From assembly GCA_900128395.1 (NCBI GenBank), contig LT649247.1, forward strand, positions 1-63,154: a DNA stretch of 63,154 nt. Direction: 5' to 3'. Position numbers and translations under genes: made by a program. Below the pieces are notes generated by a model. It worked only from the letters and a program-made list of their open reading frames with translations, ran no database searches and was not told the origin of the DNA. Positions 41,533 through 50,679 of this stretch are shown here, piece by piece. Each line of letters opens with the position of its first letter. The first letter of the stretch is position 1. Source of the DNA: Stramenopiles sp. TOSAG23-2 (lineage: Eukaryota > Sar).

Positions 41533-42446
41533 GTAACATTGATATGTATATATCATATTACTTGAGCTAAAGAGGACACATTCGTTCATAATAAATTCAA
41601 TAAATATCATCTTGTGTGCGATGCATACATGAAATATTATGTTATTAAATATTACAAACCGGTAATATGATCAAATACTTCTCGTATATCATACGCGTAT
41701 ATATATACGACGTACAACTTCGTATATACATTAATATGATATTTAAATTTACGACGCATAATTTATAAATATATATTATTTTTACAAGGAATAAAAATCA
41801 AGTACACGTATTTTAATTAATTTTTATTCTCTCCTCGTGATAATTCCTATACTCTCAAAAGAATAATTTAACCAAAGCCATATGATATTATCATATATTT
41901 TGTTTACATATATATATATACTCTCTGACTCTCTAACCTGGCTCTCGTTGTTAATTTAAATTTGGTATAATTTATTGATAGGCATTATTCTCTCATTAAA
42001 TAAGTATAATATGTTATATAGTAGTATTAATAGAATTGCGAGGAAATTTCCATAAAAATAAATTAATAATAAATATCTTTGTTTATATGTTTGAATAAAC
42101 ATTAACATGAACTATATAATTATAGTAAAAGAAGCAAAAAGGATGTCAAAGGTACATGTTAATGTATATCATTCAAATATATTTTATATTAGAAATATTA
42201 AGATATTAATAAAAGAGATTATATATTTATCTACATCACACACACGCGTCGTATTGTATAATACATATTTAATTTTTGTGATCCAATATTTTGTTATTAA
42301 TTATAAATCCAGTAGACATTTCTAGTGTTTTTTGAATATATTTTTTAGTTGTATACATCTATATATATATATTGTAAATTTTTATTTTTTTTTAAATACA
42401 ATATAACGCATAATCCTATATATATATATATCTTTAAAATAAGAAC
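41533..42446. other. Long intergenic region with a 3'-flank element
   Basis: Holds the element at 41815-41880, TACGACGTACAACTTCGTAT and related words (41680-41760), and AT-rich DNA to the DCX-Ras ATG. The short ORF at 42107-42325 is Ile/Tyr-rich and probably spurious. Confidence 0.5.
41815..41880 (+). repeat. 3'-flank element copy after the jelly-roll gene
   Basis: CTCGTGATAATTCCTATACT then CTCAAAAGAATAATTTAACC. It begins about 280 bp after the stop, the farthest of the six, and lacks a clear ACTGAGA end. Confidence 0.75.
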
Positions 42447-43265
42447 ATGTCGAAACGTGTAGTAGTACATGAAAACAAACATGGTGCAATAGGAAAAATT
42501 ATCGTATTAAAAGGTAAAGTTGATTTTAAAAAATTAAAATCTATGGCTAGTAAAAAATTAAATATACGAGGTGTGAAACGAGTGTTTCAAGCAAATGGAG
42601 AGGAAATAGAAGGAATGGAAAATGTACAGAATAATGACCAATTGTATATGTCTACAGGCGCAAATTTCTTTAAATACAATAAGCGTGGAAGTGGGACTGG
42701 CGAGGAAGTATATTCCATTTCTGTATTAGGCACAGGTGGTGTTGGTAAAAGTGCGTTAACATTACGTTTTATACGTGATATATTTGTAGAAGAGTGGGAT
42801 CCAACTATTGAAGATGCATATAGGAAAACATTATCAGTTGATGAAAAGTTATGTACAATTGAAATATTGGATACTGCTGGGCAAGATGATTTTTTAACGT
42901 TAAGACCACAATGGATGTTAGAAAAAGATGCATATGTCTTTGTGTACAGCATGACATCACAGAATACATTGAAAGAATTAGAACATTTTTATGAATTACA
43001 TGAACAAATGAATGAAAATCGTCAAGTTCCTATTATATTAGTTGCAAATAAAAAAGATTTAATTAACAATAGCAAAGAAGTTGTAACAAAAGATGACGGG
43101 ATGGAAATGGCAAAAGCGTGGAATGCAACATATCTGGAAACTAGTGCATATAACGGGGAAAACGTTGAAAATATATTTAAAGATTGCATACGTGAAATAA
43201 GAAAAGTAAATAGCCCACCAGAAGAAAAGAAAAGTGGTTTCTTTAGTTTTTGTAGTATATTGTGA
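42447..43265 (+). CDS. Ras-family GTPase with N-terminal doublecortin-like domain
   Basis: 272 residues. Residues 3-76 resemble a doublecortin (DCX) domain, which binds microtubules: VHENKHGAIGKIIVLKG, VKRVFQANGEEIEGMENV, LYMSTGANFFK. A Ras domain follows: P-loop GTGGVGKS (95-102), switch I WDPTIEDAYRKT (Thr120), DTAGQ (142-146, the Gln of Ras Q61), NKKD (201-204) and ETSA (231-234). The C-terminus FSFCSIL ends in a CAAX box (CSIL), predicting prenylation and membrane attachment. The switch I and DTAGQ residues are those of a competent GTPase. It may link microtubules to a membrane-bound Ras switch. Single exon, complete. Confidence 0.85.
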   Translation: MSKRVVVHENKHGAIGKIIVLKGKVDFKKLKSMASKKLNIRGVKRVFQANGEEIEGMENVQNNDQLYMSTGANFFKYNKRGSGTGEEVYSISVLGTGGVGKSALTLRFIRDIFVEEWDPTIEDAYRKTLSVDEKLCTIEILDTAGQDDFLTLRPQWMLEKDAYVFVYSMTSQNTLKELEHFYELHEQMNENRQVPIILVANKKDLINNSKEVVTKDDGMEMAKAWNATYLETSAYNGENVENIFKDCIREIRKVNSPPEEKKSGFFSFCSIL

Positions 43266-43484
43266 AGAAGATATTATTTAAATACGTAGAGAGGAGACAG
43301 AGATCTATATGTCATAATATAGCGCGAATGTTTGGAGTGTGTATATGTGCATTTACGTCGTTCGTAATTTGTTCTATAAATTATATTTAGGGGCACACAG
43401 AGAGATGTATATATATATTTAATTTTTAAAATTAATTTATTTCTAAACACCGTATATATATAATATATATAAATATATATAATT

Positions 43485-44453
43485 TTATGCAGTACTCTCC
43501 TCCTTTTGTTGTTTCTGTTCCATCATCATTTTTTTCTTTTCTTCATTTTGTTTCTTCACTTCTTCCAATCCTTTACTAAAACTATCCATTAATATTTTTT
43601 TCTTTGCCATTGCTTGCATAGCTTTCATAATGAAAGGAATGTAATTATGCCTACGACGTTTATTTTCTTTAGAATATTTCTCATATTTTGCTTCCTCTTC
43701 TGCTATGATTTGTTCCAATTCTTCTTTACGACTTTGATTTGCTTCATTATTTTCAAGTGTTGCTAATTCTGCTTTTGCTAATTTACCTGTATTTTCAACA
43801 ATAGCCATTAAATTAAAATTAATCTCAGAATTATCAAATTGTCCAATACGTCGTTGAATTTCTTCTTTTGCTACGTCAATCCAATTTTGATTTTCAGTGA
43901 CAGTATTTATTAAGATAGGTCCATCTCTTAAACCATCCAACTCATATACATTACCATTCACTGGTGTATATGCAACAAAATGAAATGCATCACCTTTCTC
44001 TTTATCTTTGTCGTCATTATCATCAGCAGATACAAATGGATCATTACGTGCAAAGCTATTGTGTTTTGCTCGTATCAATTCTTGCTGTCCTATCATATCA
44101 CCTCGCATATCATATGGTAATGTAGATGTAAATTCTTTAAAATTTTTCAACGTATCTCCAAGTTCAATTTTATTTGAATTTAATAAAATATTAATAATAG
44201 CTTGTGTTGCACAGGCATTTTGTATCGTTTGCCTTGCAAAATAGACGGTTTGATTCGCCTGTGAAGATATCCCGTGCCTATTATCATTAGCATATAATTC
44301 TTTTTTGAACTTAAATAAAAATATTAGTCCAAGTGTTTTGGATGGTAACGTATCAAGAGTTATGACTTCTTCTAACTGAACATCTGTGCAACCAATAGAA
44401 TGTATTAATTCTGTAAATACACCAGGATCAGATTCAATTGTACACCAATCCAT
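43485..44453 (-). CDS. UCHL5: Ubiquitin C-terminal hydrolase UCH37/UCHL5
   Basis: 322 residues, the family length. UCH37 is a proteasome- and INO80-associated deubiquitinase. The start MDWCTIESDPGVFTELI is family-typical. The active site is complete: Gln75 (oxyanion), Cys81 in RQTIQNACATQA, His159 in AFHFVAYTP and Asp174 in YELDGL, with the expected spacings. The C-terminal helical extension (about 215-322), which binds RPN13 in animals, is present and ends in a charged Lys/Glu/Gln tail. It converges with the DCX-Ras gene 219 bp away. Confidence 0.93.
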   Translation of the reverse strand: MDWCTIESDPGVFTELIHSIGCTDVQLEEVITLDTLPSKTLGLIFLFKFKKELYANDNRHGISSQANQTVYFARQTIQNACATQAIINILLNSNKIELGDTLKNFKEFTSTLPYDMRGDMIGQQELIRAKHNSFARNDPFVSADDNDDKDKEKGDAFHFVAYTPVNGNVYELDGLRDGPILINTVTENQNWIDVAKEEIQRRIGQFDNSEINFNLMAIVENTGKLAKAELATLENNEANQSRKEELEQIIAEEEAKYEKYSKENKRRRHNYIPFIMKAMQAMAKKKILMDSFSKGLEEVKKQNEEKKKMMMEQKQQKEESTA

Positions 44454-45045
44454 TTCTGTTTTGTTATGTTCGGGTTTTTGTATAGACTAATCTATGATAT
44501 ATCTTCTGTATACATATGTTTGTTTGTTTTAGTTGTTTGTTGTTGTGATGAGAGTTTTAAATAATATATTTAAATCAATATTGATAATAATAATTCTATT
44601 ATTATTTATAAAAAATAAGGACGGAATAATAGGAAGAAGAAGACGTTTTCGAATTCCTTCTAATTTTACTAATGCTATTTCTATATACATTATTTGATGT
44701 ACAGTTTTATACCTTAACAAACCGCAATAGATCAGGCACACACCGTTAGTGCATGCTGTCATGCAGAAAGACTTAATGTTATTTAAATGCTAATCAGTAC
44801 CTTAAATTGAGACTCTAATAAAGGACATTCACTTTTTAAAAAAATGTTGTTGTTTAGCTCACGCACGCAAAATACTAATATACTGATGTATATACGTTTG
44901 TTTACATAATAATGTTAAGTACAGCAGGAAAGAAACAAAAATACAAACAAAAACAAAGTAAAAGTACAAAGAAACAAAAAACAAAACAAACAAACAAACA
45001 AGAAACAAACAAACAAACAAGAAAAAGAAAAAAGAAATACAAGAA
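44454..45045. other. Divergent intergenic region with long A/C leader
   Basis: From about 44930 to 45045 the plus strand is nearly devoid of T (ACAAACAAACAAACAAGAAA repeats). It reads like an unstructured 5' leader of the phosphodiesterase gene. The upstream part is AT-rich. No gene. Confidence 0.55.
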
Positions 45046-46278
45046 ATGATACATCAATCAGCTACAGTTGTCCCATCATCAACACAACAACGTCGTAAAA
45101 AACGTAGACGTAACGCAGTATGTGCTTCAATGATTTCAGAAACACTTCGAAAAGAATTATTAGCTTTATCATTTGAATATGCAGATGAAGAAATGAAAGG
45201 TATTGATGAGGAAGAAAAGTTTTCGACTATATCAGCATGTGGTGATAAACCAAGTACTGATTTTCAAAATAGAAATTTAATTGGTCATATGATACATTTA
45301 AATCAGACTAAAAGTTATCGAAGAAATACATTTGATATTCATGAGTTTGCAAAACTAGCTACGGATAAGTATGTTTTGCCAGCAATTGCAATGTCCATCT
45401 TTTATGATTTAGATGCAAATTGTGGTGGGATGTTTCATAAATTGAATATTAATGCAGAGAAATTACAAAATTATCTTGTCGATATTGCAACTAAATATGT
45501 AAGCACAAATTGCTTTCACAATTCAATCCATGCAGCTGATGTTGGCCAAACTATCTATTCCCTCCTATATAATAATCCAAATTTATTAAAACGTTTGAGT
45601 GACTTGGATCAATTTACATTATTGCTCTCTGCATTTGTACATGATGTAGCACATAATGGAACAAACAATGATTTTTTAATCAAAACGTTATCCCCATTGG
45701 CATTACGATACAATGATCAATCCGTTTTAGAAAACTTCCATATTTCAACAGCATGGGAAGTCATTACTTTACATGAACGGAATAATTTCATGGAAAACAT
45801 GACATTGGAAAATAAAATGCGATTTAGAAAATTATTGATTAAAGTCATTTTAGCTACTGATAATTCAAAACATTTTGAGAAATTAATGCAATTAAACAAT
45901 ATGAAATTTTCTGGTATAAATGTTGATACAGATTTGTACAACAATAAAGATTTTATCATGGAAATTTTATTACATGCATCCGATATTTCAAATCCTGCAA
46001 AATCATATAAAATTTATGGCCAATGGGTTGATAGAATCATGGAAGAGTTTTATTTACTTGGTGATTTGGAAAAAAGAAATAATCTTCCAATTACAGAAAT
46101 ATTTAAACGTGGAAAGTCAAGAGCAACCGTTCAACATGGATTTTTAAAATATTTCGTTCAACCATTGTTTAAATCAATTGAAGAAAATATCGATGGTGTC
46201 AACGTAACAAAATTGTTACAAAATATCCAATCTAATATGGATCATTGGGAGAAATTAATGGAAAATGAAAACGTTTAA
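45046..46278 (+). CDS. Class I 3',5'-cyclic-nucleotide phosphodiesterase
   Basis: 410 residues. These enzymes hydrolyse cAMP and/or cGMP. The catalytic domain is complete: HNSIHAADV (His158, His162), FVHDVAHNGTNNDF (His199, Asp200, His203), LLHASDISNPAKSYK (Asp313) and VQHGFLKYFVQPLF with the invariant purine-clamp Gln. Only about 95 residues precede the domain (basic KKRRRR near 18-22, then acidic), without GAF, PAS or transmembrane regulation. Together with the CDPK and Ras-like genes it points to cyclic-nucleotide and calcium signalling in this organism. The copy at 46508 of the 3'-flank element lies about 230 bp after the stop. Confidence 0.92.
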   Translation: MIHQSATVVPSSTQQRRKKRRRNAVCASMISETLRKELLALSFEYADEEMKGIDEEEKFSTISACGDKPSTDFQNRNLIGHMIHLNQTKSYRRNTFDIHEFAKLATDKYVLPAIAMSIFYDLDANCGGMFHKLNINAEKLQNYLVDIATKYVSTNCFHNSIHAADVGQTIYSLLYNNPNLLKRLSDLDQFTLLLSAFVHDVAHNGTNNDFLIKTLSPLALRYNDQSVLENFHISTAWEVITLHERNNFMENMTLENKMRFRKLLIKVILATDNSKHFEKLMQLNNMKFSGINVDTDLYNNKDFIMEILLHASDISNPAKSYKIYGQWVDRIMEEFYLLGDLEKRNNLPITEIFKRGKSRATVQHGFLKYFVQPLFKSIEENIDGVNVTKLLQNIQSNMDHWEKLMENENV

Positions 46279-46833
46279 AAAGGGAATACCAATGAAGGTA
46301 AATAGATGGTACTGGTATGCATATGATAATTAAATATCAACATTATGAACTGTACTGATAATATCATATGTACGAAGTAATATGCATATCAATATATGAT
46401 ATCATACCCCAGTCTATTAAATATTTACACACACATGTGACCGCACAAGACATCTGATAAAAAGATATAGTGTGTGTATAAAAGTAACAATTAAAAATGC
46501 ATATATATGCATAACTTATTTTTTAAATTTACTCAAATGATAATTCCTATCATACTCTCCAGAAAGAAAATATATTTATTATGATACAATAAAACTCGTA
46601 TGATATGCATATCATATGATATAATTGATGGTTAAAATAACTCCGTATGAGTATATAATATTAAAAAATTTAAACCATCTCATCATATAAAAATAATTTA
46701 AATTTACGAACTTCGTATAGATATTACTTTTCGTACAAAATAAAAAATACGAAGTGTATGGCATTTATGTTAATACACCAGAACGCGCGTAAATTTTAAT
46801 ACTTTCATATTATTTAACACACACAAACCCAAA
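46279..46833. other. Convergent intergenic region
   Basis: Carries the 3'-flank element (46508-46600), TTTACGAACTTCGTATAG (46704) and other TACGAAG words. No gene. Confidence 0.5.
46508..46600 (+). repeat. 3'-flank element copy after the phosphodiesterase
   Basis: TGCATAACTTATTTTTTAAA, TTTACTCAAATGATAATTCC and CATACTCTCCAGAAAG. A diverged AT-rich insertion follows, then GATACAATAAAACTC. Confidence 0.85.
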
Positions 46834-48352
46834 TTATATTGCTGCAAAACGATCTATTGTTGTCACCATTTCTACATCAAAAATTCCTCTTTCGTCTTCT
46901 TCCTCTACCTGTTCATTATCATTATCGTCGTCTATATCATCATCATCATCATCATCATCAAAACTATTTACTTGTTCATATTTCTGAGATTTCAATATTG
47001 TATTATTATTATTATTTTGATGATTACGTTTAAATTTTGCAAAAAGTAAAATACCACAAAATACTAAAAGCAAACCAAAAATATTTGTAATTGATAATTT
47101 CTCATCGTAAACAATTACAGCCATACCAATTAAAAGAATATCTTTGACTTTTGCAATTACATCTGTTGTTAAAGCAGATGTATGGTGTATTAATTTGAAT
47201 TCTACTATTAATAATAATAACGCAAATAATCCGCCACACATGGAAACAATAATAAATTCTTCAAGAAATTGAGAGGCTAATGATGGGTTGTTCAAACTGT
47301 TGTAATAATTTACAAATCTATCTTTTTCTACATATAATGAAGCTATAAATGTAAATATCGTAGCACTTGGTGATAAAAATAAAACTAAATTCACAACTGA
47401 TATTTTTTCAATTTGCAATGCATATTGTGTCAAAGTCCATCGCATTGCACCAAAAACAACAGCAAGAAATGCAAACAACATACAAATGATATTGAATTCT
47501 GGGTTACTCCACAACGCCAATACAGCACCAATTGCTATTAAAAATATGTATATACCTAATTGTGCTTTACATGGTTGAAGCTTTGAACAAATACCAAATA
47601 ATAACGTTAGTAATATTCCACAATTTTTCACAACAGTTACAATGGATATCTGTCCATATGTTACAGCTAAATTTGTAAATCCAATATCAGCCTTTTAATT
47701 ATTTATATAAATATATATATATATGATGAATGAATGAATAATATATATAATATATATATATATATATAATATTATAGTACAGTATGTTTCTTATTAGTAA
47801 ATCTCTTGTATTGGTAGTAATATAGATAATAGTATTAATAATAATGTAACTTACACCCGTAAAAATGCCAATTGGTACAATATATAATGATAATACTTTT
47901 AATGATGGAAAGACAATTTCAAATGTGTTGTTATTATTATCTACAGCTCTATTATTTGAACGAATACATTTAGAAATTGATACAATAATAAGCAAAAAAA
48001 ATCCTTTCAAAAACATATGACAGGACGATAATAATAATGGAAAATTTAATTTTGTTTTGCTAAATACTAATTTATTATACAAACCAAAACAAATAGATAT
48101 AGCATACCACGATACTGTATATGTTAAAATTTCAAAATAGATCACATATTTTCTAGTAAAATGAGAATCATGAAAACATGATTTCAATATTAAGACAATT
48201 AAATAAAAAGTAAGTGCAACTCCAAGTAAAGCACCACCAAATTCACTAATTTCTAAAAACATAGTTAAAACATTATTATTATTATTATTATCATCAATTG
48301 TTTTTGTTACATTATTATTATTATCATTATTTCTTATTAATTTTCTATACAT
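46834..48352 (-). CDS. DMT-superfamily nucleotide-sugar/phosphate-sugar transporter (TPT domain)
   Basis: Exons 48352-47855 and 47691-46834 give 451 residues. The frame is open four codons upstream of the ATG at 48352 but without another ATG. About ten membrane spans are seen. The splice reconnects IVPIGIFTG with ADIGFTNLAVTYGQISIVTV and VKNCGILLTLLF, which is the TPT core (GxxxxDxGLSNxxLxxxxVSFxTMVKSSxPVF in SLC35-type transporters). The SLC35C2-like branch is the nearest I can name; the substrate is unknown. An Asn-rich loop lies near residue 15, and an Asp/Asn acidic run (DDDDDDDDIDDD) occurs in the C-terminal cytosolic tail, from GTC/ATC-type repeats in the DNA. Confidence 0.85.
47692..47854 (-). 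other. Intron of the transporter gene (163 bp)
   Basis: Minus strand: donor GTAAGTTACATT, extremely AT-rich interior with TATATATA, acceptor AATTAAAAG. Phase 0. Removing it joins the two parts of the TPT core motif. Confidence 0.8.
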
Positions 48353-48877
48353 CCTAATTGCCAAAATTATTTATTTGTATCTCTATATAATTTGGAATAT
48401 ACTGTATATATATATATAACAACTTTTTTATAAATGAATAAAATTTTTAATTCATTCTAATTCATCAGGCCTGCCGGCAGGATTATTTATGTATTTATAT
48501 TTATGCATGTATATTTTTAAAATTGATAATTTCAATAATAATACCTGTAAATTATGATGAGATGCGACGACGATATGGATGAATTTTGAATGATGAAGAA
48601 GAAATGATTACAGATTCCTCAGGCCTAATCTCTGCCCCTACGCAACACCTATAATATCTTAATCTTCTCTAATAATTAATATAGAGTGGTGTGTGGTGCA
48701 TTATTTATTTTAATCCAGCGGGCCAGGTCGTAGTAATGATGCAATAATATATATATATTAATTTAAATAATAAATAATAATAATACACATTATGAATAAC
48801 GGTATTTGATATAAATATTATATATATATATATATATATATGTATATACATAGAAATACAGAAAAAGGAAAGGGAGT
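48353..48877. other. Divergent intergenic region
   Basis: Upstream of the transporter (-) and the PAQR gene (+). Contains CCTGCCGGCAGG palindrome (48470-48481) and (AT)n runs at 48820-48842. No gene. Confidence 0.5.
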
Positions 48878-49777
48878 ATGGATATTAATCAATACGATGA
48901 TGAACAGAAACCCATATTAGTATCGTCCTCTAACTTACCACTTGGGTATGCCAAACGTCCATTTATACATAATTATTATAGATTAAATCATGGTTTTTTG
49001 GATTGTATGAAAAGTATTTTTGTTCTTCATAATGAGACTATGAATATATGGTCTCATATTATTGGGGTCGTTATATGGTTATCTATGTATCGAAATTGTG
49101 CTGCTAGTGAAGCATATATCAAATCAGATTACTTAACTCAAATTTTTATCAATATTTCATACACGTTTTGTATATTTATGCCGTTCCTTTCATCAATATA
49201 TCACACTTTCAACATATCCACTAGTTGTTGCTGCATGTTATTTAATAATAAAAAAAATGAAATAAATAATTATGGAGTTATAGACAAGTTATTTTTGAGA
49301 TTCGATTTATTTGGCATAGTGTTATTGTGGTTTTCACGAGTTTTATTAGAAGGCCATCTTGTATTTTGGTGTGAACGAGATATTTTTAGCAATTTAATTA
49401 TGCTTGCTATTGTTTCATTTTTGATTTTTTCACCAATTATTTTGTACAAGATGCAAATTCTTGCATTTGGACCATTATTTATTATTGTCCACATACCAAT
49501 TGTATCAATGTGCATATCACTGTTTTGGAATACATACCATGCGTCGGTTTTAATATACATGGCTTATAGCATATCTGGTACTATATGTGCATTTGTTGCT
49601 TTTTATATTTATATTAACAAAATTCCTGAAGTATGGAGCCCTGGTAAATATGATTTATTTGGTCAAAGTCATAATTATTGGCATTTTCTTACATGGCTAG
49701 GACCTACCTTAGTATTGGTTGGATTTGATTACATGTTAAAATACCGTGTATTGAGTGACTTCAAATGTAGTTCGTAG
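48878..49777 (+). CDS. PAQR/hemolysin III-family seven-span protein
   Basis: 299 residues, single exon. The PAQR family includes animal adiponectin and progestin receptors and is thought to act as lipid (ceramide) hydrolases or receptors. Marks seen: NIWSHIIGVVIW (first span, with His), FLSSIYHTFN (Ser-Ile-Tyr-His motif) and FGQSHNYWHFLTW (C-terminal His pair). These supply the three-His metal site typical of the family. About seven hydrophobic spans are present. The N-terminus GYAKRPFIHNYYRLN is the conserved cytosolic PAQR start (FxxxxIxxGYR-like). The neighbouring ceramide synthase is 45 kb away and need not be linked. Confidence 0.9.
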   Translation: MDINQYDDEQKPILVSSSNLPLGYAKRPFIHNYYRLNHGFLDCMKSIFVLHNETMNIWSHIIGVVIWLSMYRNCAASEAYIKSDYLTQIFINISYTFCIFMPFLSSIYHTFNISTSCCCMLFNNKKNEINNYGVIDKLFLRFDLFGIVLLWFSRVLLEGHLVFWCERDIFSNLIMLAIVSFLIFSPIILYKMQILAFGPLFIIVHIPIVSMCISLFWNTYHASVLIYMAYSISGTICAFVAFYIYINKIPEVWSPGKYDLFGQSHNYWHFLTWLGPTLVLVGFDYMLKYRVLSDFKCSS

Positions 49778-50219
49778 TAGTGTAATCTCTATATATCTTA
49801 TATACGGGGTGTAATAATATTAAAATATAATTTTAATATATACATGAGAGCTTTATTAATATGATAGTAGGAGCAAATCCTTTTTTTAGATTGAGAGGAT
49901 ATTAACATATTATTTCTGGAGATTGAGTATTGAGCGTAGTCTCGGCGGTACATAGTATTTTCCATGGAAACAAAAATTATTTATTTTGTATCAAGATATC
50001 ATATATAAAAATTCTCTTATATTCATATTTACTTTATTATTTTAATATGATGTGGTTAAAATCTAAGTTATAAAATATTTATTTTTTTATTTATTAAAAT
50101 ATATATATAAATAAAAATTACGTACTTAAAATTAAAAATATTTTTTACTTTTTTTTTATTTTTATGGTATCATATTATTAATTTTAAAATAAATATTATA
50201 TATTTATTATACTTCGTGT

Positions 50220-50528
50220 AATCGCAGTTCTGATGCCCAAATATCTTTACACAACCTTGTGCCGATTACTGACTCTGATGCGAGTCATATTCATTGCACT
50301 TTAAACTGTATATGCAAGAAGGATCATGATATACTCTACCACGGTACGATGTATCACACACCTTTGAACAATACGCAGTTTTCAATTGATGCATATAATG
50401 CGTTAATTGCATCTATTTACCTCCACCAATATTTTTGTATCTTAAAAATATTGGCACACTCTGTGGATTTCAATGAACTCTATCGCAATGTTACGATTCA
50501 TTGTCCATCTTTCAGTTTAGTGAGATAG
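50220..50528 (+). pseudogene. Possible coding remnant, unknown
   Basis: A stop-free plus-strand frame of about 103 codons ending TAG at 50526-50528, with no ATG that starts it credibly. It is clearly GC-richer than its flanks and rich in His, Cys and Asp (e.g. SHIHCTLNCICKKDHD, YHGTMYHTPLNNTQFS). I recognise no family. It could be a decayed gene end, an exon, or a chance open frame of the 3' flank of the large secreted gene. Confidence 0.25.
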
Positions 50529-50612
50529 ATTTGTCTCAGTTATTGTATTCTTTCTGGAGAGTAGGAATTATCATGAGTAAATTAAAAAATAAATTATGCA
50601 TTAATTAAATAT
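50515..50612 (-). repeat. 3'-flank element copy after the large secreted-protein gene
   Basis: On the minus strand, 68 bp after the stop: TTTACTCATGATAATTCCTA, CTCTCCAGAAAGAATACAAT, AACTGAGACA and TCTATCTCA. This copy is close to the consensus and inverted with its gene. Confidence 0.9.
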
Positions 50613-50679
50613 ATTATATTATATATAAAAATAAAGAAAATGTTCAAACAGTACAGACAAAACGAGATATCACATCTAT

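Larger units (their letters stand above)
49778..50679. other. Convergent intergenic region
   Basis: AT-rich to 50219. A GC-richer, possibly coding remnant follows at 50220-50528, then the minus-strand 3'-flank element at 50515-50612. Confidence 0.5.

Noticed and set aside
42107-42325. 72-residue ORF upstream of the DCX-Ras gene
   Set aside because: Ile/Tyr/Asn-only AT-rich composition and no signal or motif; looks like a chance frame.
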